Assembly: GCF_001665395.1 (NCBI RefSeq)
Contig: NZ_LZSG01000015.1
Coordinates: 1 to 64,000, forward strand
Length of the DNA: 64,000 bases
From: Mycobacterium sp. 1164966.3
Lineage (GTDB): Bacteria; Actinomycetota; Actinomycetes; Mycobacteriales; Mycobacteriaceae
Direction: 5' to 3'
Shown here piece by piece: positions 46,545 through 56,046 of this stretch; within the stretch, counting starts at the first letter, position 1; each line of letters begins with the position of its first letter. A program made the translations under genes and the position numbers. A model generated the notes under the pieces. That model ran no database searches and had not been told where the DNA came from. It saw nothing but the letters and a program-made list of their open reading frames with translations.

Positions 46545-47894
46545 TTACTTGTAGATCAGCAGGTCTGCTAGGGGCGCCGGGTCGCGCAATCCGGCGGGCT
46601 CTTCGGGGTAACCGATCGCGACGGCACCCAGCGGCTCCCAGTCGCCCGGCAGCTGAAGCTCGGCACGAACCAGGTCGGCGGCGAAGATCGTCGAGCCAAT
46701 CCAGCAGCTGCCCACTTCACGCACCGCCAGCGCCACCAGCAGTGCTTGCACGGCCGCTCCGACCGCGACGGTGAACATGGTGTGCTCGGCGTCGGTGCGG
46801 GCGGCATCGGGGTAGGCGTGTGCGCCCTCGGGCACCAGGAACGGGATGACCACCTCGGGCGCGTCGTAGAGGATCTGGCCGCGCGCGACCCGTCGTTCCA
46901 CCGAGTCGGCGGGCCGCCCGTCGCCGGCGAGGTCGGAACGCCACTTGTCTTTCATGCGGTCCAGCAGCCGAGTCCGGGTGGACGGGGTGCGCAGCCAGAC
47001 AAACCGCACCGGCCGGGTGTGGTGCGGCGCTGGAGCGGTCAGGGCCTCCGCGACAGCGGCCTCGATCAGCTCCTGGGGCACCGGCTGGTCGCTGAACCGG
47101 CGCACCGACCGGCGCAGCAGCTGCGCCTGCTGCCGGCCCATCTCGAGAGCCTCGGCGGTGCCGAGCCAGAACAGGTCTTCGGGGCCGGGCCGCAGCAACT
47201 GCCGGGCCGTCGAGCCGTCGTCGGTCACCACATGGCCGGGCAGTCCGCGTACCACGGCCACCGGCAGCGCGGTCAACTTGCCCTTGACCAGATCGGCCGC
47301 CGCGGCGACCTCGTCGACGACCGCGATCTCGGTGACCACCAATTCGTTGCCGTGCCGGTCGACCGAACCCGAATAGTTGTGCAGCACAGCCAGACCGGCC
47401 GAGCCGACGGCGGCGTCGGTCTGGCCGTTGCGCCAGGCGCGGCCCATCGTGTCGGTGATGACCACGCCGACGGTGACGCCGAGGCGCTCGCGCAGCTCGG
47501 CGCGCAACCCGGCGGCACTGGCGTCCGGGTTGACGGGCAGCAGCGCGAGTTCGTCGCGCCCGACGTTGGATCCGTCCACTCCGGCGGCGGCCTGAACCAG
47601 CCCGAGCCGGTTCTCGGTGATCAGGGTCCGGCCCTTGCGCGCCAGCACGCGCACCGCCTCGTCGTCGACCAGCTTGCGGCGCAATTCGTCTCGGCTATCC
47701 GGATCCTCGGGCGCCGGCACCAGCCGGCCCTCGCACTTGGACACCACCTTGCTGGTGACTACGACGACGTCGCCGTCGCGCAGCCAGGGCGCCGCCGCCG
47801 CGATGGCGGCCGACAGGTCGTCGCCGGGACGGAATTCGGGAAGCCCGGTGACGGGCAGGATCTCGACGGTGGAACCGGTGCCGTGTTCGGTCAC
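46545..47894 (-). CDS. fbiB: F420:gamma-glutamyl ligase / dehydro-F420 reductase FbiB
   Basis: A 449-residue two-domain enzyme, orthologue of Rv3262. The N-terminal domain (about 1-245) is the CofE-like gamma-glutamyl ligase ([30 protein letters not shown]). The C-terminal domain (about 250-449) is an FMN nitroreductase fold ([28 protein letters not shown]). Together they add the polyglutamate tail and reduce dehydro-F420-0. The GTG at 47894 overlaps the fbiA stop as GTGA. The frame stays open far upstream, but only inside fbiA. Confidence 0.95.
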   Translation of the reverse strand: MTEHGTGSTVEILPVTGLPEFRPGDDLSAAIAAAAPWLRDGDVVVVTSKVVSKCEGRLVPAPEDPDSRDELRRKLVDDEAVRVLARKGRTLITENRLGLVQAAAGVDGSNVGRDELALLPVNPDASAAGLRAELRERLGVTVGVVITDTMGRAWRNGQTDAAVGSAGLAVLHNYSGSVDRHGNELVVTEIAVVDEVAAAADLVKGKLTALPVAVVRGLPGHVVTDDGSTARQLLRPGPEDLFWLGTAEALEMGRQQAQLLRRSVRRFSDQPVPQELIEAAVAEALTAPAPHHTRPVRFVWLRTPSTRTRLLDRMKDKWRSDLAGDGRPADSVERRVARGQILYDAPEVVIPFLVPEGAHAYPDAARTDAEHTMFTVAVGAAVQALLVALAVREVGSCWIGSTIFAADLVRAELQLPGDWEPLGAVAIGYPEEPAGLRDPAPLADLLIYK

Positions 47895-48889
47895 GCCACG
47901 CCCGCGAGTTCCAGCCCGGCGCTTACCATTTGCGCGGTTGCTTTCGGGTCGGTCATCAGCAGCGGTACCGAGCCCACCGCGACCCCCTCGATTTCGGTGC
48001 CGGAGTCGGCTGGGCCGTCGTGCACCAGCCAGCCGTCCAATATCCCGGTGCTGGCGCGCGCACCGTAGTGCCGCCCGACCGCCTGGGCGGTCGACTCCAC
48101 CCCGATCACTTTCAGGCATGCATCGGCCATGCCGCGCAACGGCTTTCCTCCGATGATCGGCGAGTAGCCGACAACAGGCGCGGTGGTCGCCCGCAGCGCT
48201 CCGCGGATACCGGGGACGACCAGGATGGCGCCGATGCTGACCACCGGGTTCGACGGCGCCAGCAACACGATGTCGGCATCCTCGATGGCCGCGGTGGCTT
48301 CGGTTGCGGCGCTTGCCTTTTCGGCGCCGATGAAAGCGAAGCTGTGGGTGGGGACTTGGGCGCGGTAACGCACCCACCATTCCTGGAAGTGGATCGCCCG
48401 CCGGTTGCCGTCGGCCGGATCGGTAATCACTACATGTGTCTCGCACCGGTCGTCGCTGGCGGGTAGCAGCCGTGCGTCGGGCTGCCAGCGGTCGCACAGC
48501 GCCGCGGTGATCTGGGACAGCGGATAGCCGGCGTTCAGCATCTGGGTGCGTACTAGGTGGGTGGCCAAGTCGCGGTCACCGAGTTCGAACCAATCGGGCT
48601 GCACACCGTAGCGCACCAGTTCCTGTTTAGCGTGCCAAGTTTCGTCACGGTGACCCCAGCCGCGCTGCGGGTCGACACCGCCGCCGAGGGTGTACATGCA
48701 GGTGTCCAGGTCCGGGCAGATGCGCAGCCCGTGGATCCAGGCGTCGTCGCCGATGTTGACGACGGCGGTCAGCTCGTGCCCGGTGTCCGGTTCCCCGGTT
48801 GAGGCGAACTGACCCAGACCGAGCAGCTGCTGCGCGCCAAGCAGGAAGCGGGCGCCGCCAACCCCACCGACCAGAACGGTGACCTTCAC
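47891..48889 (-). CDS. fbiA: F420 biosynthesis phosphoenolpyruvyl/phospholactyl transferase FbiA
   Basis: A 332-residue CofD-family transferase, orthologue of Rv3261. It joins the FbiD product EPPG to Fo to form dehydro-F420-0. Motifs are [13 protein letters not shown] at the start, [33 protein letters not shown], and [14 protein letters not shown]. The GTG at 48889 (VKVTVLVGG) matches the family start. It forms a coupled operon with fbiB, divergent from whiB2. Confidence 0.94.
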   Translation of the reverse strand: MKVTVLVGGVGGARFLLGAQQLLGLGQFASTGEPDTGHELTAVVNIGDDAWIHGLRICPDLDTCMYTLGGGVDPQRGWGHRDETWHAKQELVRYGVQPDWFELGDRDLATHLVRTQMLNAGYPLSQITAALCDRWQPDARLLPASDDRCETHVVITDPADGNRRAIHFQEWWVRYRAQVPTHSFAFIGAEKASAATEATAAIEDADIVLLAPSNPVVSIGAILVVPGIRGALRATTAPVVGYSPIIGGKPLRGMADACLKVIGVESTAQAVGRHYGARASTGILDGWLVHDGPADSGTEIEGVAVGSVPLLMTDPKATAQMVSAGLELAGVA

Positions 48890-49286
48890 GTCGTTTGACA
48901 GTACTGCCCGGCGAAAATGCCATCCGGGTCGGCCGAATTCGGCCATCGTGATGCGAACTCTGTAACGGGCTGATATTAGTGGTAATGCAGTGACTGTAGA
49001 GACGATTGTGACTGCGGCTGAAGGCAATTGTGAGCAGTCGCACTAGACACGCCGAAGGCCAACCGTGACAGAAACGCAGAAATTTGATCACGAGATGGTA
49101 TGGAAATGCGCCAAAATGCTTGACCGGACAGGCCAACCCGTGTCTAATCACATCAGTGTCATTTCCCGGTTGGCCGGCCGGTTCCGGTGTCGCAGACCGA
49201 GATTCGATCACTTGTTCGAATTGTCTGTACATCACAACAGCGCCAAATATTCACTCTCCCAAAGCATCTGAGGAGGCGGAGGAAGC
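48890..49286. other. 397-base intergenic region between fbiA and whiB2
   Basis: AT-richer than its surroundings and without a supportable gene; it should contain the divergent fbiA and whiB2 promoters and a whiB2 leader. A 68-codon open frame (49065-49271) has no recognisable family. A strong purine-rich ribosome site (GAGGAGGCGGAGGAAGC, 49270-49286) directly precedes whiB2. Confidence 0.45.
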
Positions 49287-49649
49287 ATGTCCTACGAGCA
49301 CCTTCGGGGCGTACTGGCAAGCACACCGCACACCACTGTGGGCACGCCGCCGGCGGCAATTACTCGACCGCATTTGACTGTGGTTCCCGAAGCGCCCGTC
49401 GCTTTCGAACCCGAACCCCTGCCGACAACTCCGGATCAATGGCAGGACCGCGCATTATGCGCGCAAACGGATCCGGAAGCCTTCTTCCCTGAAAAGGGCG
49501 GATCTACCCGCGAGGCCAAGAAAATCTGCCTGGGTTGCGAGGTTCGCCATGAATGCCTCGAGTATGCCCTGGCGCATGACGAGCGCTTCGGCATTTGGGG
49601 CGGTCTGTCCGAGCGTGAGCGCCGGCGCCTCAAGCGCGGCATCGGCTGA
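49287..49649 (+). CDS. whiB2: WhiB2 iron-sulfur transcriptional regulator
   Basis: A 120-residue WhiB protein, orthologue of Rv3260c and M. smegmatis WhmD, essential for septation. Four [4Fe-4S] cysteines are visible: one in RALCAQTDPE and three in ICLGCEVRHECLEY. The GIWGGLSERERR turn and basic tail RRLKRG follow. The ATG at 49287, with a very strong ribosome site, gives MSYEHLRG like WhmD; the annotated H37Rv protein starts later, at the sequence corresponding to VVPEAP. Confidence 0.94.
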   Translation: MSYEHLRGVLASTPHTTVGTPPAAITRPHLTVVPEAPVAFEPEPLPTTPDQWQDRALCAQTDPEAFFPEKGGSTREAKKICLGCEVRHECLEYALAHDERFGIWGGLSERERRRLKRGIG

Positions 49650-49662
49650 GCCCAAGCTCCCG

Positions 49663-50085
49663 TCAATCGTCGTCGATCGTCGGGTCGATGACCGAGGGCT
49701 CAACGTCCAGATAGATGGCGACCTGAGCCACCAGGATTTCATGTAGCAATTCGGCGAGTTCGATGGTGTCCTTCGCCCGTCGCTCGATCGGCTTGCGGAA
49801 CAGGACAATTCGCGCCCGGGTGGCATTGCCGCGAACGTCGACGCCGGCGGGGATCAGCCGCGCGAGCGCGATCGGCCCATCGGCGATGACCTCGGGTGGC
49901 CACTGCACGCTCTCGGGATCCTTCGCGGCGATGCGCGGAATCTCGTCGACCGCGACGTCGAGCTCGGCCACCCGTTCGCGCCAGCGTTGCTCGATGGGTT
50001 CATAGGCTTCCAGCACCGCCATGTCGAACCGCTCGGCCCGGGTGCGCCAGCCCGGCACGGTCGGCGGTAGCAGCGGCCCGCGCAT
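49663..50085 (-). CDS. Zincin-like metallopeptidase-family protein, active site degenerate
   Basis: A 140-residue protein, syntenic with Rv3259 and assignable to the short zincin_1 (PF06262) family. Members normally carry HExGHxxG; here the matching segment reads LLHEILVAQVAIYLD, keeping HE but lacking the following histidine ligands, so peptidase activity is doubtful. The N-terminus MRGPLLPPTVPGW is used as the start; a longer basic N-terminal extension is open in frame. Convergent with whiB2, 13 bases apart. Confidence 0.75.
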   Translation of the reverse strand: MRGPLLPPTVPGWRTRAERFDMAVLEAYEPIEQRWRERVAELDVAVDEIPRIAAKDPESVQWPPEVIADGPIALARLIPAGVDVRGNATRARIVLFRKPIERRAKDTIELAELLHEILVAQVAIYLDVEPSVIDPTIDDD

Positions 50086-50245
50086 ATCGCGGCCCCGCCG
50101 GGAAGTCCGGTGCGCCGCCGAGCGGCCGCCCCGCGGGTAGCTGCGCGAATCGCCCACGCGCCGATGGTAACGGTTGCACATCCCGCCCCGACCGGTTGCG
50201 CGTGTCCGGCGCTGCACGGCGTTTCCGCACGATAGCCTTTCGGTC

Positions 50246-50689
50246 GTGAACGTACCCCGTCGCTGTTGCCGGCCCGGGTGTCCGCACTATGCCGTGGCGA
50301 CGTTGACGTTCGTTTACTCGGACTCGACGGCGGTAGTAGGTCCGCTTGCGACCGTGCGGGAGCCGCATTCGTGGGATTTGTGCGTCGGCCATGCCGGACG
50401 CATCACCGCACCGCGCGGGTGGGAGTTGGTTCGGCACGCCGGGCCTCTACCCACCCATCCCGACGAGGACGACTTGGTGGCCCTGGCGGATGCCGTCCGC
50501 GAAGGCGGTCCGAGCGCGGCCGCGTCTGGCTTCGGCGGGGCCCGTGCGCCGGTGAACGGCTTCCCCGATCCTTTGCAGCATGCGGGTGCCCAGGCGACGG
50601 TGCCCAGCGGTGGTGTGTTGGCACCACCCGAGCATCGCTCGGGGCGCCGCCGTGGACATCTACGGGTGTTGCCCGACCCCGCCGACTGA
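50246..50689 (+). CDS. DUF3499 conserved actinobacterial protein
   Basis: A 147-residue DUF3499 protein, syntenic with Rv3258c. The conserved N-terminal half has a probable metal site: PRRCCRPGCPHYAVATLTFV and HSWDLCVGHAGRITAPRGW supply Cys and His residues in a zinc-ribbon-like spacing. The C-terminal half is low-complexity and Gly/Pro/Ala-rich, ending RGHLRVLPDPAD. GTG start at 50246. Function unknown. Confidence 0.85.
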   Translation: MNVPRRCCRPGCPHYAVATLTFVYSDSTAVVGPLATVREPHSWDLCVGHAGRITAPRGWELVRHAGPLPTHPDEDDLVALADAVREGGPSAAASGFGGARAPVNGFPDPLQHAGAQATVPSGGVLAPPEHRSGRRRGHLRVLPDPAD

Positions 50690-50708
50690 CGCCGCACGTT
50701 GCGAGACG

Positions 50709-50816
50709 CCTCATGGTGGCGCGTCGCCCGGCTGCGCCGCGCTCGCGATCGCCACGGGGCCTCATGGTGGCGACCCGCGTCGCCCGGCTGCGCCGCGCTC
50801 GCGATCGCCAAGGGGC
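50709..50816. repeat. Tandem direct repeat of about 53-57 bases upstream of the phosphomannomutase gene
   Basis: Two consecutive copies of a unit starting CCTCATGGTGGCG and ending GCTCGCGATCGCCA(C/A)GGGG: 50709-50761 and 50760-50816. The second copy has about four extra bases near its start (ACCC in place of the shorter junction). Both contain CGTCGCCCGGCTGCGCCGCG. The 207-base gap holds no gene; the repeats end about 80 bases before the coding start. Confidence 0.75.
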
Positions 50817-50896
50817 TACTCCGGCCCGTACTGAGCCCGGGCCGTTAGGCTGGCGGCCAAGAGGCGCAATCAGTCCAAGTTCTCAGGAGCCACCGC

Positions 50897-52294
50897 ATGT
50901 CTCGGACCGCCGCGGCTGTCCATCGTGTCATCAAGGCATACGACGTGCGCGGGCTGGTCGGTGAGGAGATCGACGAGGAGCTGGCCGCCGAGCTGGGCGC
51001 GGCATTCGCCAGACTGATGCGTGCCGAGGACGCGCGGCAGGTGGCGATCGGCCACGACATGCGGGACAGCTCTCCGTCCCTGGCGGCCGCCTTTGCGGCC
51101 GGGGTGACCGGTCAGGGCCTCGACGTGGTGCGGGTCGGGCTGGCCTCCACCGACCAGCTTTACTTCGCCTCCGGTTTGCTGGATTGTCCCGGCGCGATGT
51201 TCACCGCCAGCCACAACCCAGCGGCCTACAACGGCATCAAGTTGTGCCGGGCGGGCGCCAAACCCGTCGGCGCCGACACCGGCCTTGCCGTCATCCGCGA
51301 CGAAGTCATCGCGGGCGTCCCGCGCTATGACGGACCGCCCGGAACCAGCTCCGACCAAGATGTGCTGGCCGACTACGGCGCATACCTGCGCTCACTGGTG
51401 GACACCGCCGGCCTGCGCCCGTTGCGGGTGGCGGTCGACGCTGGCAACGGCATGGCGGGCCACACCACCCCGGCCGTGCTCGGCGCGATCGACTCGATCA
51501 CCTTGCTGCCGCTGTACTTCGAGCTGGACGGGTCGTTCCCCAACCACGAAGCCAACCCGCTCGACCGGGCGAACCTGGCAGACCTGCAGGCCTACGTCCG
51601 CGACACCGGCGCTGACATCGGGCTGGCCTTCGACGGCGACGCCGACCGCTGCTTCGTGGTCGACGAACGCGGCGAGCCGGTGTCGCCCTCGACGGTGACC
51701 AGCCTGGTGGCCGCCCGTGAGCTGAACCGGGAGATCGGCGCCACGATCATCCACAACGTGATCACCTCGCGTGCGGTGGCTGAACTGGTCACCGAGCGGG
51801 GCGGCACGCCACTGCGCTCACGCGTCGGCCACTCCTATATAAAGGCGCTCATGGCCGACACCGGCGCGATCTTCGGCGGTGAGCACTCGGCGCATTACTA
51901 CTTCCGCGATTTCTGGGGCGCGGACTCGGGCATGCTGGCCGCGCTGTACGTGCTGGCCGCCCTCGGCGAACAGGAGCGCCCGCTGTCCGAGCTGACCGCC
52001 GACTATCAACGGTACGAATCGTCCGGCGAGATCAACTTCACCGTGGCCGACGCGGCGCAATGTGTGGACGCGGTGCTCAAGTCTTTGAGCACCAGGATTC
52101 ATTCCATCGATCACCTCGACGGGGTGACGGTGGATCTGGGCGACGGCAGCTGGTTCAACCTGCGCAGCTCCAACACCGAGCCGTTGCTGCGGCTGAATGT
52201 GGAAGGCCGCAGCACCGAGGACGTCGACGCGGTGGTGGCGCACGTCAGGGCTCAGATCGCCGCCCAATCCGCGCCCGAAGGGGCGCTTCCGTGA
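50897..52294 (+). CDS. pmmA: Phosphomannomutase/phosphoglucomutase (Rv3257c type)
   Basis: A 465-residue alpha-D-phosphohexomutase, orthologue of Rv3257c (named manB or pmmA), 465 residues in H37Rv too. It interconverts mannose-6-phosphate and mannose-1-phosphate. The phosphoserine loop FTASHNPAAYNGIKL, the Mg-binding FDGDADRCFVV, the sugar-specificity GGEHSAHYYF and the phosphate-binding RSSNTEPLLRLN are intact. It forms a cluster with the SIS protein (GTGA overlap) and manA; GDP-mannose is then made by the enzyme encoded at 43.2 kb. Confidence 0.94.
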   Translation: MSRTAAAVHRVIKAYDVRGLVGEEIDEELAAELGAAFARLMRAEDARQVAIGHDMRDSSPSLAAAFAAGVTGQGLDVVRVGLASTDQLYFASGLLDCPGAMFTASHNPAAYNGIKLCRAGAKPVGADTGLAVIRDEVIAGVPRYDGPPGTSSDQDVLADYGAYLRSLVDTAGLRPLRVAVDAGNGMAGHTTPAVLGAIDSITLLPLYFELDGSFPNHEANPLDRANLADLQAYVRDTGADIGLAFDGDADRCFVVDERGEPVSPSTVTSLVAARELNREIGATIIHNVITSRAVAELVTERGGTPLRSRVGHSYIKALMADTGAIFGGEHSAHYYFRDFWGADSGMLAALYVLAALGEQERPLSELTADYQRYESSGEINFTVADAAQCVDAVLKSLSTRIHSIDHLDGVTVDLGDGSWFNLRSSNTEPLLRLNVEGRSTEDVDAVVAHVRAQIAAQSAPEGALP

Positions 52295-53373
52295 ACACCG
52301 CCAGCGCAATCGATCTCGAAGACACCGAGGGTCTGCTGGCCGCCGACCGGCAGGGCCTGTTGCGGGCCGCGTCGTCGGCCGGCGCGCAGGTGCGTGCGGT
52401 AGCCGCCGCCCAAGACGAAGGCGCGCTGCAATCGCTGCGGACCGACGACAGGCCACGAACGGTGATCTGGGTGGCCGGCCGCGGTACCGCCGAGACGGCC
52501 GGGACCATGCTGGCCGCGACGATGGGCGGTACGGCCGCCGAGCCGATAGTCGTCGCCACCGAGGCGCCGCCCTGGATCGGGCCGCTGGACGTGCTGGTCG
52601 TCGCGGGCGACGACGCGGGCGACCCCGCTCTCGTCGGTGCCGCGGCGACCGGTGTCCGCCGGGGCGCGCGGGTTGTGGTGGCGACACCGTACGAGGGCCC
52701 GCTGCGGGACACCACGGCGGGGCGGGTCGCTGAGCTCTCGCCGCGGCTGTGGGTTCCCGACGAGTTCGGGCTGTGCCGGTATCTGGCCGTCGGTCTTGCC
52801 GCCCTGCAGACCGTGGACCCCAGACTCAGCGTCGATCTGGCGCTGCTCGCCGACGAGCTGGACGCCGAGGCGCTGCACAACAGCGCGGGCCGTGAGCTGT
52901 TCACCAACCCCGCCAAGACACTCGCCGCGCGGATGTCCGGGCGGCGGCTGGCGCTGGCCGGCGACAGCGCCCCTACCCTCGCGCTGGCCCGGCACGCCAG
53001 TTCGGTGCTGCTGCGCATCGCCGACCAGGTCACTGCCGCCAGCGGGCTGGCCGAAGCGATAGCGGCGCTGAGCATCGGGGCGGCGGACAGATTCCAGGAT
53101 CCCGCCGACGCGCTCTTCCACGACGAAGAGATCGACGGTCCGTTGCCGGAGCGGCTGCGCGTGCTTGCGCTCACGTTGGGCGACGAGCGGCTGGCCGTGG
53201 CTGCCCGGGTCGCCGGCCTGCACGACGTCGACCTGGTTTCCGCCGAGGACGTGCCGGATCTGCCGGACGTAGCCGGCACCTTGCCCGCGCCCACTCGCGC
53301 CGAGCAGCAACTGGCTATATTGGCCGTTCGACTTGAGATGGCCGCGGTTTATCTGCGACTGGTGCGGGGATAG
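52291..53373 (+). CDS. SIS-domain / TobH-like protein (Rv3256c type)
   Basis: A 360-residue protein, syntenic with Rv3256c. It resembles sugar isomerase (SIS) domain proteins: TVIWVAGRGTAETAGTML and DVLVVAGDDAGDPALVGAAA are the Rossmann-like strand-loop segments, and a phosphoglucose-isomerase-like C-terminal half follows. Placed between phosphomannomutase and mannose-6-phosphate isomerase genes, it is often annotated as a phosphosugar isomerase or TobH protein, but no catalytic set is evident. The GTG start lies in the pmmA stop overlap. Confidence 0.82.
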   Translation: MNTASAIDLEDTEGLLAADRQGLLRAASSAGAQVRAVAAAQDEGALQSLRTDDRPRTVIWVAGRGTAETAGTMLAATMGGTAAEPIVVATEAPPWIGPLDVLVVAGDDAGDPALVGAAATGVRRGARVVVATPYEGPLRDTTAGRVAELSPRLWVPDEFGLCRYLAVGLAALQTVDPRLSVDLALLADELDAEALHNSAGRELFTNPAKTLAARMSGRRLALAGDSAPTLALARHASSVLLRIADQVTAASGLAEAIAALSIGAADRFQDPADALFHDEEIDGPLPERLRVLALTLGDERLAVAARVAGLHDVDLVSAEDVPDLPDVAGTLPAPTRAEQQLAILAVRLEMAAVYLRLVRG

Positions 53374-53381
53374 ATACAGAA

Positions 53382-54608
53382 GTGGAACTGCTACGCGGAG
53401 CGTTACGGACATACGCGTGGGGATCGCGCACCGATATCGCCGACTTCACCGGGCGCCCTGTTCCCGCTGCTCATCCCGAGGCCGAACTATGGTTCGGTGC
53501 GCACCCCGGCGACCCGGCGTGGCTGGAAACCGCGGACGGCGAAGTGTCGCTGCTGCAGGCGCTGGTCGCCGATCCGGAAGGCCAGCTGGGCAGCGCGTCC
53601 CGGGCCCGGTTCGGCGACGTGCTGCCGTTCCTGGTCAAGGTGCTGGCGGCCGACGAGCCGCTGTCGCTGCAAGCCCATCCCAGTGCCGAGCAGGCCGTCG
53701 AGGGTTACCTGCGGGAAGAGCGACTCGGAATTCCGGTGTCCGCGCCTACCCGCAACTACCGCGATACCAGTCACAAGCCGGAGTTGTTGGTGGCCCTGCA
53801 GCCGTTCGAGGCGCTGGCCGGATTTCGTCAGGCCTCGCGTACCACCGACCTGCTGCGCGCGCTTGCGGTCTCCGACCTCGACCCCTACATCGAATTGCTG
53901 AACGACCAGTCCGACGCCGACGGTCTGCGCGCGCTGTTCACCACGTGGATCACCGCGCCCCAGCCCGACATCGACGTGCTCGTGCCCGCCGTCCTCGACG
54001 GGGCCATTCACTACGTCAGTTCTGGCGCAACGGAATTCGAGGCCGAAGCCAAGACCGTCCTGGAGCTCGGCGAACGCTATCCCGGTGACGCCGGGGTACT
54101 GGCCGCGTTGCTGCTCAACCGCATCGACCTGGCCCCCGGAGAGGCGATCTTCCTGTCGGCCGGCAATTTGCACACCTACCTGCGTGGCTTCGCGCTGGAG
54201 GTAATGGCCAACTCCGACAACGTATTACGCGGCGGCCTCACTCCCAAGCACGTCGATGTGCCAGAGCTGTTGCGGGTGCTCGACTTCGCCCCGACCGCTG
54301 AGGCCGAACTACGCGCGCCGATTCACCGGGACGGACTGTCGCTGGTCTACGACACCCCGACCGACGAGTTCGCCGTCTCGTTGCTGGTGCTCGAGGGTGA
54401 GAATCTGGGCCACGAGGTCGACGCGTCATCACGCCACGAAGGCCCCCAGATCCTTTTGTGCACAGAAGGTTCCGCGACGGTGTACGGGAAATCCGACGCG
54501 CTCACCCTGGACCGCGGCATGGCGGCCTGGGTAGCCGCCGACGACGGGCCCATCCGTCTACTCGCGAACCAACCCGCCAAGCTATTCAGGGCGACTGTCG
54601 GGCTGTAA
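53382..54608 (+). CDS. manA: Mannose-6-phosphate isomerase ManA
   Basis: A 408-residue type I phosphomannose isomerase, orthologue of Rv3255c. It supplies mannose-6-phosphate from fructose-6-phosphate. The zinc ligands are in LQAHPSAEQA and HKPELLVAL, with further metal/active-site residues in SAGNLHTYLRGFALEVMANSD (given as NLHTYLRG and EVMANSDN). GTG start 8 bases after the SIS gene. Its last 27 bases overlap the end of the convergent FAD oxidoreductase gene. Confidence 0.95.
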   Translation: MELLRGALRTYAWGSRTDIADFTGRPVPAAHPEAELWFGAHPGDPAWLETADGEVSLLQALVADPEGQLGSASRARFGDVLPFLVKVLAADEPLSLQAHPSAEQAVEGYLREERLGIPVSAPTRNYRDTSHKPELLVALQPFEALAGFRQASRTTDLLRALAVSDLDPYIELLNDQSDADGLRALFTTWITAPQPDIDVLVPAVLDGAIHYVSSGATEFEAEAKTVLELGERYPGDAGVLAALLLNRIDLAPGEAIFLSAGNLHTYLRGFALEVMANSDNVLRGGLTPKHVDVPELLRVLDFAPTAEAELRAPIHRDGLSLVYDTPTDEFAVSLLVLEGENLGHEVDASSRHEGPQILLCTEGSATVYGKSDALTLDRGMAAWVAADDGPIRLLANQPAKLFRATVGL

Positions 54609-55967
54609 AGCGTTCGCGCGGGCTTCCCGTCGTTCGCGAAGCCACAACCGCATGTTGTGCCGGATGGCACGGCCGATGATGCGCGGCGGCGGGATCATGT
54701 ACAGGCTGTCCAGCAGTGAGAAGCGGCGCAAAAACCATTCGGCCAGAACGGGTTCGGTCTCGGCGGCGCCGAGAAACTGGTCGAACAGGGCACCGGACGG
54801 ACGCCACCACCACGGGACGGTCTCCGCCTGGGCGTGGTGGAAGGTGATATCGCCGACGGCGTTCATCATCCACACCGGATAGGTCGTCTTGGCGGTGGCG
54901 CGGTTGAGTACGGCAGCCAACTTGTCGTCGGGGAATTCGAGCGCCCGGCGCAGATGATTGCCCTGCAGCGACGTCATCGTCATGCCCTGGCCGAAGGTCG
55001 GGTTGAAGCTGGCCACGGCATCGCCGAACGGGACGATCCCGATCGGGAAGTGCTCCAGCTTGTCGTAGCGGCGCCACTTGCTGGCCGGGAAAGCGTGAAA
55101 TGCCGGTTCTCCCAAGGGTTCCGCCTGCGCCAGGGCGGCGCTGAAATGCGGCGGCAGCAACTGGTCGGCCAGCGCAAGCATCTCGGGAAACGTCCTCGGC
55201 GGTTTGGCGTTGGCCACCCCGAAGGTGGTCAGCACCCAGGTACCGTCCTCGTAGTACAGCATGCCCAGCCCCAGCGATTCGTCGTGTGAGGCTCCGGCGA
55301 CCACCACCTTCTCCCGGATCAGCCCGTCGGGGATGCGGAACTGGTGGGTGGCATAGCTGATGCCGATGTCCACTATCTCCTCGCGGGGGCGCTGATATCC
55401 CCACTGCGTCAACCACACCGGCAGCCGGGTGCCGCGTCCTGCCGCGTCGACCACCAAGTCGGCGGCGACAAACTCCGAGTCGCCGTTGCTGTCGGGATCA
55501 AGCAGCACGCCCGTCACCCGCTGGCGGGTCCGATCGAACCGCGGCTCGAGGACGTGGCGCTGGATGACTTCGACGTTCGCGATGTCGAGGACCCGCCGTC
55601 GCAGCTGCCATTCCAGATGGGGACGGCTGGGCACGTAGGCGGTGAACTCCTTGCGCAGCGTTTGGCCCGTCCCCAGGACGTGGCCGGCGGCACCGAGGTA
55701 GATGCAGTCCGGCCGGTTCTCCAGCATCGGCACGCCCGCGGCCACCATGTCGGCCAGCAGCCCGGGAAACAGATTCTCGAACTCCATTGCGCCACGGGCC
55801 ATCAGCATGTGTAAGTGCCGGTCCTGAGGTACCGCGGTGCGGTTCGCGGGCTCGCTCGGCAGATCGTCGCGCTCGAATACCGTCACCCGAGAGTAGTAGT
55901 TCGATAGCACCCGTGCCGCACACAACCCTGCGATGCTGCCCCCGATGACGACCGCGTGGTCCCGCAC
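54582..55967 (-). CDS. FAD-dependent oxidoreductase (Rv3254 type)
   Basis: A 461-residue flavoprotein, syntenic with Rv3254. The N-terminal FAD-binding fold starts at once (HAVVIGGSIAGLCAARVL), and the second FAD motif is FGDAVASFNPTFGQGM, a GD motif of the p-hydroxybenzoate hydroxylase/geranylgeranyl reductase group. Substrate unknown. I choose the GTG at 55967, which has AAGGGGA upstream and starts just before the Rossmann fold; the longer open frame lacks homology. Its start region is divergent from the amino-acid permease gene. Confidence 0.88.
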   Translation of the reverse strand: MRDHAVVIGGSIAGLCAARVLSNYYSRVTVFERDDLPSEPANRTAVPQDRHLHMLMARGAMEFENLFPGLLADMVAAGVPMLENRPDCIYLGAAGHVLGTGQTLRKEFTAYVPSRPHLEWQLRRRVLDIANVEVIQRHVLEPRFDRTRQRVTGVLLDPDSNGDSEFVAADLVVDAAGRGTRLPVWLTQWGYQRPREEIVDIGISYATHQFRIPDGLIREKVVVAGASHDESLGLGMLYYEDGTWVLTTFGVANAKPPRTFPEMLALADQLLPPHFSAALAQAEPLGEPAFHAFPASKWRRYDKLEHFPIGIVPFGDAVASFNPTFGQGMTMTSLQGNHLRRALEFPDDKLAAVLNRATAKTTYPVWMMNAVGDITFHHAQAETVPWWWRPSGALFDQFLGAAETEPVLAEWFLRRFSLLDSLYMIPPPRIIGRAIRHNMRLWLRERREARANALQPDSRPE

Positions 55968-56046
55968 GATTTCCCCTTGATCGCGCACCAACGCGAGGTT
56001 ACTCGGTACTGTGCCGTCACAACCAGTAATGGAAAGGACACCGCAG

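Noticed and set aside
49065..49271. 68-codon open frame in the fbiA-whiB2 gap
   Set aside because: No recognisable family, and the location is expected to be promoter and leader for whiB2.
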